DNA of 55,128 nt from Lachnospiraceae bacterium (GCA_022764465.1 JALERL010000112.1:1-55128); one strand, 5' to 3'. Positions 1 through 8,950 are shown, counted from the stretch's first letter. Notes: generated by a model from the sequence alone, not told the origin. Program-made: numbers and translations.

Positions 1-7
1 GGATTGT

Positions 8-1375
8 ATGTCAGAAAGTAACAAGATGAAGGAGATGCCGGTGAATAAGCTCATGGTGCAGATGGGAATACCGATGATCTTATCTATGGCATTGCAGGCG
101 GTTTACAACATTGTAGACAGTGCCTTTGTTGGAAACATGAGATCAGGAAGTGAGGCGGCACTAAATGCGCTGACACTGGTGTTCCCGGTTCAGATGCTTA
201 TGGTAGCTGTCGGAATTGGAACAGGTGTGGGAACAAATGCACTTCTCGCAAGGACACTCGGACAGGGAAATGAGAAAAAGGCTGCAAAAGTTGCGGGAAA
301 CAGCTTATTTCTTGGCGTAATTATTTATGTGGTATGTCTGTTGTTTGGAATTTTCGGAGTAAGAGCATATATTTCATCACAGACCGTTGATCCGGAAGTT
401 ATTTCAATGGGAACAAGTTATCTTAGGATATGTTGCATAAATTCATTTGGAATTATTTTCTTTTCCTTATTTGAAAAACTGCTACAGGCAACCGGACGTT
501 CACTCTATTCCACGATCGGTCAGGTTGTGGGAGCAGTGGTAAATATTATCCTTGATCCGATTCTGATCTATGGTATCGGACCGGTTCCGGAAATGGGAGT
601 AGAAGGTGCTGCTTATGCAACCGTAATCGGGCAGGTGGCATCTGCGGTACTTTTGCTTATATTCCATATAAAACTGAATAAAGAATTTGAGCATGGAGTA
701 AAGTATATGAAGCCGGATGGAAGAATTATAAAGGAAATATATTCTATCGGACTTCCGGCAATTATTGCACAGGCACTTATGTCTATCATGGTTTATGTGA
801 TGAATCTGATCCTGAAGTTCAGTCCTTCGGCACAGACCGCATACGGATTATTCTATAAAGTGCAGCAGTTTGTATTGTTTCTTGCCTTCGGACTGAGAGA
901 CGCGATCACACCGATTATTGCATTTGCATACGGAATGCACAGCAAAAAGAGGATTCGGGACGGAATCAAATACGGATTGATCTATACGGTTGTGCTTATG
1001 ATTGTTGGGGTGGCAATTACAGAAATTTTTCCGGGTGCTTTTGCAACATTGTTCAATGCAGGACAGTCCAGAGAATATTTTATCAGTGCAATGAGGATTA
1101 TCTCCATCAGCTTTCTTTTTGCCGGAATCAATGTGGCATATCAGGGAATATATCAGGCACTGGACGGTGGTATGGAATCGCTTGTGATCTCACTGCTCAG
1201 GCAGCTTGTAATGATATTACCGCTGGCAGGCATTTTCGCCGTTTTTGTCAGAAACGGACAGATGGGAGTTTCACTGATCTGGTGGGCATTCCCGATAACA
1301 GAGATCGTTGCATGTCTGGTGGGATATGTATTTTTAAAGAGGATCCGAAAGAACAAAGTAGAAAGTTTACGTTAA
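8..1375 (+). CDS. MATE family multidrug efflux transporter
   Basis: A 455-residue polytopic membrane protein with about 12 hydrophobic segments. The N-terminus (MPVNKL, then PMILSM and [11 protein letters not shown]) is typical of Na+- or H+-driven MATE exporters of Clostridia, which remove cationic drugs and metabolites. The length fits the family. The ATG lies 7 bases from the window edge, so the ribosome site is only partly visible, but the N-terminal motif supports this start. A kinase-like gene follows 13 bases after the stop, so the two are probably cotranscribed. Substrate cannot be inferred. Confidence 0.9.
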   Translation: MSESNKMKEMPVNKLMVQMGIPMILSMALQAVYNIVDSAFVGNMRSGSEAALNALTLVFPVQMLMVAVGIGTGVGTNALLARTLGQGNEKKAAKVAGNSLFLGVIIYVVCLLFGIFGVRAYISSQTVDPEVISMGTSYLRICCINSFGIIFFSLFEKLLQATGRSLYSTIGQVVGAVVNIILDPILIYGIGPVPEMGVEGAAYATVIGQVASAVLLLIFHIKLNKEFEHGVKYMKPDGRIIKEIYSIGLPAIIAQALMSIMVYVMNLILKFSPSAQTAYGLFYKVQQFVLFLAFGLRDAITPIIAFAYGMHSKKRIRDGIKYGLIYTVVLMIVGVAITEIFPGAFATLFNAGQSREYFISAMRIISISFLFAGINVAYQGIYQALDGGMESLVISLLRQLVMILPLAGIFAVFVRNGQMGVSLIWWAFPITEIVACLVGYVFLKRIRKNKVESLR

Positions 1376-1388
1376 GGAGGATATGGTT

Positions 1389-1979
1389 ATGGCAAAGAAG
1401 ATCATTACGATAAGCAGAGAGTTTGAAAGCGGTGGACGTTTTATCGGTGAAGAGGTGGCAAAAAAACTTGGTGTTGCATATTATGACAAGGATATCATTG
1501 GACAGATTGCAGAACAGTCAGGATTATCACCGGAGTATATCAAGGAAAATGCAGAGCTGTCCCCGAAGAAAGGTTTGTTTGCCTATGCTTTTTCAGGTCG
1601 TGATATTACCGGAAAATCAGTAGAAGATATGGTGTATGAAGCACAGAGAAAAGTAATTAGGGAAATCGCTGAAAAAGAAAGCTGTACAATCATAGGAAGA
1701 AATGCAGATTTTATTTTAAGGGACAGGAATGATGTGCTGAATGTATTTATACATGGAAACATGCCGGAAAAAGTACAACGCATCTGCAAATTATACCATG
1801 TTACAGAAGCTGATGCTGTAAAAATGATAAATGATACAGATAAAAGACGCAGAACGAACTATAATTTTTATACGGAACAGAAGTGGGGAATGGCAGGCAA
1901 TTATACATTGTCTTTGAACAGTTCTGTGTTAGGATATGATATGTGCCGGAACATCATAATGGACTGTGCAAACATATAA
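1389..1979 (+). CDS. cytidylate kinase-like family protein
   Basis: A 196-residue P-loop protein of the cytidylate-kinase-like family (PF13189 type). It opens with IITISREFESGGR, where SGGR stands in the phosphate-binding loop, followed by LGVAYYDKDII and later IIGRNADFIL. An ATG at 1383 lies only 2 bases from the GGAGG at 1376-1380. The ATG at 1389 has 8-base spacing and gives the family N-terminus, so it is chosen. Proteins of this type often sit beside MATE transporters in Lachnospiraceae. The substrate is unproven and it is unlikely to be the housekeeping Cmk. Confidence 0.8.
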   Translation: MAKKIITISREFESGGRFIGEEVAKKLGVAYYDKDIIGQIAEQSGLSPEYIKENAELSPKKGLFAYAFSGRDITGKSVEDMVYEAQRKVIREIAEKESCTIIGRNADFILRDRNDVLNVFIHGNMPEKVQRICKLYHVTEADAVKMINDTDKRRRTNYNFYTEQKWGMAGNYTLSLNSSVLGYDMCRNIIMDCANI

Positions 1980-1988
1980 GAATAATAG

Positions 1989-2019
1989 GGACAAATAATT
2001 CGAAAAGGGTTATTTGTCC
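1989..2019 (+). terminator. hairpin after the MATE/kinase pair
   Basis: GGACAAATAA (1989-1998) and TTATTTGTCC (2010-2019) form a perfect 10-bp stem with an 11-base loop. There is no good T-run after it, so it is a weak terminator or a 3' stabilising hairpin. Confidence 0.5.
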
Positions 2020-2097
2020 TTATGGGAAACAATAAAGAAAAACTCACCTCAAAACAGATGAAATCTCAATCGGAATCTGTAAAGGAGAAAATATCCT

Positions 2098-2346
2098 GTG
2101 AATAAGTATCTGATTCAGCCGCAAAGTGGTATACGAATTGACGTAAATGAAGGACAAAGAATAGAAGTTGGCAGTATCATCTATTCAAATGGCAAAATTG
2201 AAATAAAAAAACCTTTGTCAAAAGCTGGAGACAAAATAATATTAAAGGCACTTGTTGATTGTGTTTTAGGAATATCAGCTTGCAGTGTATCTGAATGCGA
2301 TACAAATAGCGGAATTTGTACTGCGATTGCTGTATATGTAGAGTAA
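2098..2346 (+). CDS. small DUF1989-like protein (82 aa)
   Basis: GTG start with AAAGGAG (2081-2087) 10 bases upstream. The N-terminus (IQPQSGIRIDVNEGQRIEV) resembles the beginning of DUF1989/urea-carboxylase-associated domains. The C-terminal half (SKAGDKIILKALVDCVLGISAC) resembles their end. DUF1989 proteins are normally about 170-200 residues, so this looks like both ends joined with the middle missing, either as a compact variant or an internally deleted relic. Function is unknown. It stands alone between two hairpins. Confidence 0.5.
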   Translation: MNKYLIQPQSGIRIDVNEGQRIEVGSIIYSNGKIEIKKPLSKAGDKIILKALVDCVLGISACSVSECDTNSGICTAIAVYVE

Positions 2347-2350
2347 CAAC

Positions 2351-2392
2351 TACCCGGCTTTTCGAACTGCGTAAGACAGTATAAAAACCGGG
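2351..2392 (+). terminator. hairpin downstream of the DUF1989-like gene
   Basis: CCCGG with TTTT on the left arm pairs with AAAA and CCGGG on the right arm, with one mismatch and a loop of about 20 bases. No T-run follows. It could be a weak terminator or structured 3' end. Confidence 0.3.
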
Positions 2393-2441
2393 CAATCGAA
2401 TCTTCTAAAATAGAAGGAATTACCGGACAGGAGCAAAAGTG

Positions 2442-2495
2442 ATGAAGATTGAAGTGATACAAGCGCATAGGAACATTTCGGACTATGAAATTTAA
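2442..2495 (+). other. possible 17-codon ORF or gene remnant
   Basis: ATG 8 bases after a CAGGAG motif, encoding MKIEVIQAHRNISDYEI and then TAA. It has a credible ribosome site and reads like the first residues of a larger protein. It may be a decayed gene start or a leader peptide ahead of the PPOX gene. No function is claimed. Confidence 0.25.
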
Positions 2496-2601
2496 AAGTG
2501 ACTTATAAATTTGCTAATATCTTCCAAAACAAGAGCAGATTCACTACCATAAGTGCATAAAGTAACTGATACATACAGATATGAAACAGGAGGTATATGC
2601 A

Positions 2602-2997
2602 ATGTTAAATGAATCAGTAATCAATGTATTAAAAAACGGTATGTGGGATCTTGCAACCTGCGCAAACGGAGAGCCAAACGTAGTCCCGGTTGCATTCAAG
2701 GATGTTACAGAGGATGGTAAACTGGTGGTAGGAGATGTTTTCTTAGAGACAACCTTAAACAATATTAAGGCAAATGATGGAAAAATCGCTATTTCCGCAT
2801 ACGATGCACAGAGTCTGGAAGGATACCAGATCAAGGGAACTGCCGAGTATGTGACCGAGGGAGAACTGGTAGATACTTTTAAGCAGATGGTTGAGAAGAT
2901 GTTTAACGGTGCAGCAACCGCAAAGGGAGCACTCATTATTACACCTTCAAAGGTAATTGTTACAACACCCGGAGCAGATAACAAAAAAGAGATCTGA
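2602..2997 (+). CDS. pyridoxamine 5'-phosphate oxidase family (FMN split-barrel) protein
   Basis: A 131-residue protein starting MLNESVINVLKNG. Its strand pattern (MWDLATCANGEPNVVPVAFK, then KLVVGDVFLETTLNNIK and EGYQIKGTAEYV) fits small FMN-binding split-barrel proteins, which bind flavin and probably act as reductases. An upstream in-frame ATG at 2581 overlaps its own Shine-Dalgarno. The ATG at 2602 is 8 bases after AGGAGG (2588-2593) and is preferred. The next gene is an HxlR redox regulator, and such pairs are commonly electrophile- or redox-responsive, so regulation by that neighbour is inferred. Confidence 0.85.
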   Translation: MLNESVINVLKNGMWDLATCANGEPNVVPVAFKDVTEDGKLVVGDVFLETTLNNIKANDGKIAISAYDAQSLEGYQIKGTAEYVTEGELVDTFKQMVEKMFNGAATAKGALIITPSKVIVTTPGADNKKEI

Positions 2998-3029
2998 TCG
3001 AAAATATACTAATAAATTTCATAGTAACT

Positions 3030-3083
3030 TTAAAAAAGATCACCTTCGAGCTATAATGATACCAGACAAAGCTTGAAGGTGAT
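3030..3083 (+). promoter_or_regulatory. promoter inside a hairpin that sequesters the hxlR ribosome site
   Basis: A 13-bp inverted repeat (left arm 3039-3051, right arm 3071-3083, one G-U pair) surrounds a consensus TATAAT at 3053-3058, with TTAAAA at 3030-3035 as a weak -35 (17-bp spacer). The right arm contains GAAGGTG, the Shine-Dalgarno of the next gene, and is followed by TTTTT. Read-through mRNA could fold and terminate or hide the ribosome site. mRNA started from the internal promoter would lack the left arm. Confidence 0.5.
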
Positions 3084-3087
3084 TTTT

Positions 3088-3471
3088 ATGGCAAAATATC
3101 AGAAAAAATTAGATGATGATATACGTTGTCCGCTTGAATACGGACTCGCAATATTTGGCGGCAAATGGAAGTCACGTATTATATGCGTGCTGTCAGCGAA
3201 CGAAAAGCTGCGCTACAGTGAAATCCGCAGGGAAATGTATAACATTACCGATGCAGTTTTAGCAGCAACCTTAAAGGATATGATTGAAGATGGAATTGTT
3301 GACCGGAAGTCCTATGATGAAATTCCACCCAAAGTGGAATATTCGCTGACCGGAAAAGGAAAATCCGTCGTTCCTATTTTACAGAGTATTTGTGAGTGGT
3401 CAGATGTATTCTATAAGGAAGATGGCGAAAAGGAAATGGTACAGTGTCAGAAATGTGATCATCACAGATAG
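3088..3471 (+). CDS. HxlR family transcriptional regulator
   Basis: A 127-residue winged-helix protein. DIRCPLEYGLAIFGGKWKSRII carries the conserved N-terminal Cys and the GGKWK motif of HxlR/YodB-type regulators, followed by LRYSEIRREM and the wing region. A CxxC (CQKC) lies near the C-terminus. A TTG at 3073 is in frame, but the ATG at 3088 has GAAGGTG 6 bases upstream and gives the usual N-terminus. The PPOX gene upstream is a likely target. AGTAACT occurs at 2561-2567 and 3023-3029, ahead of both genes, and could be a half-site. Confidence 0.88.
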   Translation: MAKYQKKLDDDIRCPLEYGLAIFGGKWKSRIICVLSANEKLRYSEIRREMYNITDAVLAATLKDMIEDGIVDRKSYDEIPPKVEYSLTGKGKSVVPILQSICEWSDVFYKEDGEKEMVQCQKCDHHR

Positions 3472-3479
3472 GAGCAGTT

Positions 3480-3890
3480 ATGCTTAAGTATACAGAAGAA
3501 AAAATATTTACACAGGAGCAGGTACAGCAGTTGTTTTTGTCCGTTCACTGGATTTCCGGAAATTATCCGGAACGCTTATACAAAGCGCTTATGCATTCAT
3601 CAACGGTATTAACTGTGTGGGATGATGAGAAGCTGGTCGGATTGGCAAGGGTGTTAGATGATACTGAGATGCTGGCACAGATTCATTACGTGCTTGTCCA
3701 CCCGGATTATCAGGGTCAGGGAATTGCCGGTAAGATGATAGAATATATAAAAGAGAAATATAAAGATTTCCTGTATATTGAAGGAATGCCGGAGGATAAA
3801 AACAATGTGCCATTTTATGAAAAACATGGCTTTTCTGTCATGGAAAATGGTGCTGCAATCCAGATCTGTAATTTAAGTGAGGAAAAATAA
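3480..3890 (+). CDS. GNAT family N-acetyltransferase
   Basis: A 136-residue GNAT protein. The acetyl-CoA-binding motif A is clear (VHPDYQGQGIAGKMIEY, matching Q/R-x-x-G-x-G/A), followed by the C-terminal NNVPFYEKHGFS loop of motif B. It begins 8 bases after the HxlR stop with GGAG in the gap, so the two are probably cotranscribed. The acceptor substrate is unknown. Confidence 0.88.
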   Translation: MLKYTEEKIFTQEQVQQLFLSVHWISGNYPERLYKALMHSSTVLTVWDDEKLVGLARVLDDTEMLAQIHYVLVHPDYQGQGIAGKMIEYIKEKYKDFLYIEGMPEDKNNVPFYEKHGFSVMENGAAIQICNLSEEK

Positions 3891-3909
3891 AAATGTAATA
3901 ATTTATAAG

Positions 3910-3958
3910 CGGGTAGCAGACTGGTGTAAATCCGGTTTTGCTGCTCGTTTTACTTTAT
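3910..3958 (+). terminator. intrinsic terminator after the GNAT gene
   Basis: CGGGTAGCA (3910-3918) pairs with TGCTGCTCG (3939-3947) with G-U pairs, followed by TTTTACTTTATTTTTTT. Confidence 0.75.
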
Positions 3959-4084
3959 TTTTTTATGCAGAAAGAACATAGAATTGGCATTTACATAAAT
4001 GGGAACATGGATTATTGTGTTAAAAGATAGAATTATAGTTTGTTTCGACAGAGATAACCATAAGACAAGAGTGAGGTATAGGAA

Positions 4085-4858
4085 ATGCACATTGGGCATC
4101 GTCAGGAAGAAACGAAAATATCATTTGACAAGATCGGTGAGAAAGCAAACGCCGCTGTGGAAGAGGTAATATATAGAAATAACGCAGTAGGTGCGATCGT
4201 AGGATATTATGATGAGCCGCTGACGATTCTTTCAGTCAGCGATTATCTGTTGAATGAACTGGGATATACACCGGAAACCTTTACACAGATTACAGAGGGG
4301 TCACTACGCAAACTTTTTTCGACGAACGATTCATCGTTTCTGGAAGCCGACCGGTTCCCAAAGATCAAGGGAGAAGGCGAGGGCAAGATTTATACGGCAG
4401 GTGGCGCACTGGTCACGGTACATCTGTTTAAAGACGATGCTGTTGATGCAGACGGTGTAACGGTCTGGGTGATGTCTGTCAATGTTGACTGGGAAAATGA
4501 AAACCTAGCTTTGATCATGGAGGCGCTGGAATCGGCTTCGTGGTATATGGATTGTGATGAAAAAAGTAATATTACACAGGTCTATTGGAGCGCTGCTTTT
4601 CGTAAGATTCTGGGGTATCGTGATACCATTGATTTTCCAAACAGGCTGGAAAGCTGGTCTGATCTGCTGCATCCGGATGACAGGGATATCATCCTTAAGC
4701 GGCTTACAGATGCCATTCAGGATCATACCAACCGGATAAAGTATGATGTGGAGTACCGGCTTCGCATGCAAAACGGAGATTATCAATGGTTTCGCGCAAT
4801 TGCAGAAGTCACCAGACGGGCAGATGGTTCCGCACTGCGTATCAGTGGTGTTTTGTGA
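4085..4858 (+). CDS. PAS-domain N-terminal part of a hybrid sensor kinase (frameshifted)
   Basis: 257 residues, ATG 8 bases after GAGG. There are two PAS-like modules: about residues 20-130, and 140-257 of PAS_3 type (LLHPDDRDIILKR, then VEYRLRMQNGDYQWFRAIA). There is no membrane segment. The frame stops right after the last PAS strand (RISGVL-stop). The next frame continues the domain as FVNIDKSKKDA. Adding one T to the T4 run at 4851-4854 would restore a single protein of about 798 residues, so this is read as the front half of one broken or phase-switched gene. Alternatively the TGA overlaps a GTG (GTGA), which would allow coupled translation of two proteins. Confidence 0.75.
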   Translation: MHIGHRQEETKISFDKIGEKANAAVEEVIYRNNAVGAIVGYYDEPLTILSVSDYLLNELGYTPETFTQITEGSLRKLFSTNDSSFLEADRFPKIKGEGEGKIYTAGGALVTVHLFKDDAVDADGVTVWVMSVNVDWENENLALIMEALESASWYMDCDEKSNITQVYWSAAFRKILGYRDTIDFPNRLESWSDLLHPDDRDIILKRLTDAIQDHTNRIKYDVEYRLRMQNGDYQWFRAIAEVTRRADGSALRISGVL

Positions 4859-6480
4859 ACATCGACAAGAGCAAAAAGGATGCTTTGCAGGCAGGTAAAG
4901 TGGATGTACTTCTTCAGAAAAATGCATCCATGGAGCATCTTGTACATAGTGTGACACGTATGGTGGATCATTTTGCCATCTGTGATCTAAAGAACGATCA
5001 GTATGAGTATACGAGAATTTCCCTAAGCTCGAATTATCCTTCCAGCGGAAAGTACAGTGATTTTATAAGGCTTGTGTTTGGAAGATTCAAGACACTGCCG
5101 CCACTGGCATCTCTGGAAACATTACTTTCTCCGGAGTATCTGCGTACCGCACTTCAGACGGAGGACAGTATGCTGAAGTTTGAGTATTGTTCTGTAGAAG
5201 AAGATGTGTTCCGCATGGCTAATTTTATTCCGTTGGAGTGGGAAGATGGTGTAGTCTCCAGCGTCCTTTGGGCTTCTACCGATATTACGTCGGTTAAAAT
5301 GAATGAGATCGCGGCACGTAAGGCTTTGACGGATGCTTATCATGCGGCTGACCGGGCGAACCGGGCAAAAACAGAGTTCCTTTCCAATATGTCCCACGAT
5401 ATCCGTACCCCGATGAATGCGATTATCGGTATGACAGCAATTGCGGGGGCAAGTATCAATAATCCGGAACATGTGCTGGAGTGCCTTGGAAAGATTACTT
5501 CTGCCAGCCGCCACCTGCTGGGACTGATCAATGAAGTACTGGATATGGCGCGGATTGAAAGTGGAAAGATGACACTTGCAGACGAAGAATTTAATCTCTC
5601 CGAACTTGTAGATAATCTTCTTACAATGGTAAAATCCGGAATCGAGGAGCACCATCACAACTTAGAGATTCATATCAATAAAATTAAACATGAAGATGTC
5701 TGTGGCGACAGCCTGCGTATCCAGCAGATGTTTGTAAATATAATGAGCAATGCCATCAAATATACGCCGGATGGTGGAAAAATCGTTTTCTCGATTGAGG
5801 AGAAAGCAAATAAAAATTCAGAACTCGGCTGTTATGAATTTACTGTGGAAGATAACGGTATCGGCATGACGCCGGAATTTCAGAAGATCATGTTTGAGCC
5901 GTTTACCAGAGCGGATGACCATCGTACCACGAAGGTGCAGGGCACGGGTCTTGGCATGGCAATTATGAAAAATATTGTGAATATGATGAATGGTACGATC
6001 CATGTGGAAAGCGCGCCGGACAAGGGAACGAAGATCAGTGTGACCATCTATCTGAAACTTCGTGAACAGGATGACGATACGATCCGGGAGCTGCGCAATC
6101 TTCCGGTTCTGGTCGTTGACGATGATCAGTCTTGCTGTGAGAGTACCGCTGCTATTTTAAATGAGATCGGTCTTTTCGGAGAATGGGTTTTGTCCGGGCA
6201 GGAGGCCATAGAGAAAGCCTTTCTCCGTCATGAGCAGAATGATGATTATTTTGCGATCATTATGGATTGGAAGATGCCGGTCATGGATGGCTACGAAGCG
6301 ACGGCAGCGATCCGTTCAATCAAAGGACCGCGCAGCCGTATCCCGATTGTTGCTATGACAGCGAACGCATTTGCGGAAGATGTCCAGATCGCGAAGAATG
6401 CGGGAATGAATGAACATATCGCAAAACCGCTTGACCTTGACAGATTAAATGAGGTACTTGCAAAGTGGTTGATGAGATAA
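4855..6480 (+). CDS. hybrid sensor histidine kinase, C-terminal part (frameshifted)
   Basis: Carries a partial PAS region, then a HisKA domain (SNMSHDIRTPMNAIIGM; His at about residue 437 of the reconstructed protein), a HATPase_c domain (N box IMSNAIKYTPDG, EDNGIGM, GTGLGMAI) and a C-terminal receiver (VLVVDDDQ; phospho-acceptor Asp in IIMDWKMPVMDG at about 727). It is cytosolic with no Hpt domain, so phosphate would pass to a separate Hpt protein. The listed start is the GTG overlapping the upstream TGA. An ATG at 4786 is in the same frame but encodes 23 residues out of the PAS frame. The hairpin at 6504-6527 follows. Confidence 0.8.
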   Translation: MNIDKSKKDALQAGKVDVLLQKNASMEHLVHSVTRMVDHFAICDLKNDQYEYTRISLSSNYPSSGKYSDFIRLVFGRFKTLPPLASLETLLSPEYLRTALQTEDSMLKFEYCSVEEDVFRMANFIPLEWEDGVVSSVLWASTDITSVKMNEIAARKALTDAYHAADRANRAKTEFLSNMSHDIRTPMNAIIGMTAIAGASINNPEHVLECLGKITSASRHLLGLINEVLDMARIESGKMTLADEEFNLSELVDNLLTMVKSGIEEHHHNLEIHINKIKHEDVCGDSLRIQQMFVNIMSNAIKYTPDGGKIVFSIEEKANKNSELGCYEFTVEDNGIGMTPEFQKIMFEPFTRADDHRTTKVQGTGLGMAIMKNIVNMMNGTIHVESAPDKGTKISVTIYLKLREQDDDTIRELRNLPVLVVDDDQSCCESTAAILNEIGLFGEWVLSGQEAIEKAFLRHEQNDDYFAIIMDWKMPVMDGYEATAAIRSIKGPRSRIPIVAMTANAFAEDVQIAKNAGMNEHIAKPLDLDRLNEVLAKWLMR

Positions 6481-6503
6481 AGATTTACCTGAACATCATG
6501 GTC

Positions 6504-6535
6504 GGATAAGACAGAGAAGTCTTATCCGGTCTTTT
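6504..6535 (+). terminator. intrinsic terminator (copy 1 of a repeated module)
   Basis: GGATAAGAC (6504-6512) and GTCTTATCC (6519-6527) form a 9-bp stem with loop AGAGAA, followed by GGTCTTTT. The same core recurs at 10873-10904. Confidence 0.75.
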
Positions 6536-6693
6536 GGTATTTGATACAATAAATCACCTACTGCACAGGCAAATACTTGTATACAGATAAAAGTAGAAAT
6601 TGTGCAATTATTGATTGAAATAGTACAAGAAAAACGGAAGCTTATAGCGTATTATTGATATATATGATGTTGTAGTATACAAGGAGAATCCAT

Positions 6694-8013
6694 ATGGCAG
6701 TTGAAAGAAAAACATTGACGCAGCTTTTCGTTCCGATTTGTTTTGAGACACTTTTTTATATGTTATCGGGAATGGTCGACACATTGATGCTGTCTTCGGT
6801 AAGCGACCAGGCGGTCGGTGCGGTTGGCACGGCCAATACATACATCGGTGTTTTCATTATTATGTTTGGCGTGATTTCATCCGGCATGGTTGCGGTCATG
6901 ACACAGAATATCGGAGCAGGAAGACCGGGCGTTGCATATCAGGCGAGACAGCTTGGACTGATCTTTAATGCAGTGGTTGGAATACTGATGTCAGCATTTT
7001 TAGCAGTCTTTTCCGGAACGATACTTAAAATTGTAAGTATCGCACCGGCACTGCTTGAACCGGCACAGACCTATCTTTGCATTGTCGGTGGGGCATGTTT
7101 TTTAAATGCACTGATTCCGATTTTTGCAAGTTATCTGCGGGTGTTTGGATATACAAAGCAGTCGCTGCTTGCATCGGTTGCCGGAAATGTGGTTAACTTT
7201 ATATTGAATGCAGTATTTTTGTTTGTTTTCCACTGGGGCGTTATGGGAGTGGCAACAGCAACGGTGATCTCCCGTGTTGTAAATCTGATCATAGTTGCAA
7301 CGATGGGAGCAGTTCTGATCAAGGCGAAGAACAGCCCGGAGCGGATGCCATCACGCAAGATCCTTGGACAGATCATCCGGATCGGATTCCCGTCAGCCTG
7401 TGAGACGGCACTTTATAATATTGCAATGACGCTTGTCGTTCGTTTTATGAATCAGATGGATAACGATGGAATGAATGTTACCGCACGTTCCTATGCGATG
7501 CAGATCGCTAATTTTTCCTATTGTATCGGAGCAGCGTTGGCACAGGCGAATGCCATTATGACCGGATGGCGGATCGGTGCGAAGGAATATGAGGAATGTG
7601 ATAAGGGAACGAGAAAGGCTGCCATCTACGGAGTGATCACTTCCGCCTGTTTTTCTGTGACATTTGCAGTGACAGGACGCTATCTGGTACACATATTTAC
7701 CGATGATCCACAGATGATTGGTCTTGTGGTGAAGCTTCTTGTCATTGATATTTTTCTGGAATTCGGACGCGTGACCAATCTTGTGTATGGACAGGCATTA
7801 AAAACAAGCGGAGATGCGGTATTTCCGGTTATCATGGGAGCCATCTTTATGTACCTGTGCGCAGTCGGAGGAACTTATTTCTTTGGAATCCGTCTCGGAC
7901 TGCTGGCAATGGGAGCTTATATTGCGATGGCAAGTGATGAATGTGTGCGTGCAGTCGGAATGGTGCTTCGCTGGAAGACCGGAAAATGGCGGAGTAAGAG
8001 ACTTGTCGAATAA
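6694..8013 (+). CDS. MATE family efflux transporter
   Basis: 439 residues with about 12 membrane segments. The N-terminal half contains FVPICFETLFYMLSGMVDTLMLS and the VGAVGTANTY region typical of MATE proteins, and the second half repeats the topology. ATG follows AAGGAG at close spacing. An AraC-type regulator starts 12 bases after its stop in the same direction, suggesting one transcript and that the regulator responds to the exported compound. It is only distantly like the MATE at 8-1375, so it is a separate subfamily rather than a recent duplicate. Confidence 0.9.
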   Translation: MAVERKTLTQLFVPICFETLFYMLSGMVDTLMLSSVSDQAVGAVGTANTYIGVFIIMFGVISSGMVAVMTQNIGAGRPGVAYQARQLGLIFNAVVGILMSAFLAVFSGTILKIVSIAPALLEPAQTYLCIVGGACFLNALIPIFASYLRVFGYTKQSLLASVAGNVVNFILNAVFLFVFHWGVMGVATATVISRVVNLIIVATMGAVLIKAKNSPERMPSRKILGQIIRIGFPSACETALYNIAMTLVVRFMNQMDNDGMNVTARSYAMQIANFSYCIGAALAQANAIMTGWRIGAKEYEECDKGTRKAAIYGVITSACFSVTFAVTGRYLVHIFTDDPQMIGLVVKLLVIDIFLEFGRVTNLVYGQALKTSGDAVFPVIMGAIFMYLCAVGGTYFFGIRLGLLAMGAYIAMASDECVRAVGMVLRWKTGKWRSKRLVE

Positions 8014-8025
8014 TGGGAGCAGGGC

Positions 8026-8880
8026 ATGTATTTTGAATTGAAAGAAAATAAACCGCATGGAACACCGGAGCATCCGTTCAGCCTGTATCATATACAGAAT
8101 GTGAGCCATGCGTTTCAGATCCCGGTGCATTGGCACGATGAACTGGAGATCATCTATGTAAAAAAGGGAATGTTAAATGTAACAATTTCCGGTGAACATT
8201 ATACAGGGGATACCGGGGATGCGTTTGTTGTGTCACCGGGAGATCTGCATTTTATGGGATCCGATACGGGTGATGTGAATTATTATACGTTTTTATTTCC
8301 GTTGGAATTTGTGACTTTTCAAGCAGACGACCTGTTTACACAGCTTGTTATGGAGCCGCTTAAGAGTGGGAGAAAGGTATTTCAGATCCCGGTTGGAAAA
8401 AGTATCGGGGATCTGTGTGAATCCCTGCTTGCCCTGCATGTGAAACAAAAGGAGAATCTGCTTGCAGTGCAGATAGAGACGAAAATCGTACTTCTTCAGT
8501 TTTTGCAGCGGATGTGGAAGAACGGTTTTCTTATTGAGAACGACACAAGTGGCAGAAATATCATCGAAAAAGAGATGATTTCATATATTCAGGAAAATTT
8601 CGCAAACGAGATCTCACTGAAAGAGTTTGGCACACAGTTTCATTTATCGGAGAAATATATCTCGCGTTATTTCAAGGAACATTTTCATATTACGTTGTCG
8701 CAGTATGTGAATCATCTGCGGCTGGAACATGCCAGACAGCTTTTGAAGGAGACGATGCTGCCGGTTACAGAGGTGGCGTTGCAGAGCGGGTATGCGAATG
8801 TCAGTTATTTTATCCGCAGCTTTAAGAAAATGTATGGAGTATCACCTTTAAAATACAGGAAAAATAAGAATGCAAAATAA
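8026..8880 (+). CDS. AraC family transcriptional regulator
   Basis: 284 residues. The N-terminal cupin-like sensing domain (VHWHDELEIIYVKKG, then GDAFVVSPGDLH) spans about residues 25-110. The C-terminal double helix-turn-helix is at 185-282 (ISLKEFGTQFHLSEKYISRYFK, then VALQSGYANVSYFIRSFKKMYGVSPLKYR). It is cotranscribed with the upstream MATE gene. The ligand is unknown; cupin AraC proteins usually sense small sugars or aromatic compounds. Confidence 0.9.
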   Translation: MYFELKENKPHGTPEHPFSLYHIQNVSHAFQIPVHWHDELEIIYVKKGMLNVTISGEHYTGDTGDAFVVSPGDLHFMGSDTGDVNYYTFLFPLEFVTFQADDLFTQLVMEPLKSGRKVFQIPVGKSIGDLCESLLALHVKQKENLLAVQIETKIVLLQFLQRMWKNGFLIENDTSGRNIIEKEMISYIQENFANEISLKEFGTQFHLSEKYISRYFKEHFHITLSQYVNHLRLEHARQLLKETMLPVTEVALQSGYANVSYFIRSFKKMYGVSPLKYRKNKNAK

Positions 8881-8950
8881 ATTGTGCACAACCTATTGAC
8901 AAAACACACAGCAGGTTGTATTTTATTTACATAATAAATTGTACACAATT
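8880..8950 (+). promoter_or_regulatory. promoter and OhrR-type operators of the peroxide operon
   Basis: TTGACA (8896-8901) and TATTTT (8919-8924) with a 17-bp spacer form a good sigma-A promoter. AATTGT-AC-ACAATT at 8937-8950 is a palindrome just after the start site. AATTGT-GC-ACAACC at 8880-8893 is a related, imperfect copy just upstream of the -35. The layout suits repression by the OhrR-type protein encoded third in the operon. Confidence 0.65.

Noticed and set aside
2544-2984. 146-codon minus-strand frame
   Set aside because: Shadow of the PPOX gene, which has clear domain features and a ribosome site.
5122-5658. 178-codon open frame on the minus strand
   Set aside because: Lies fully inside the hybrid kinase gene, no ribosome site, low-complexity composition from the other strand.
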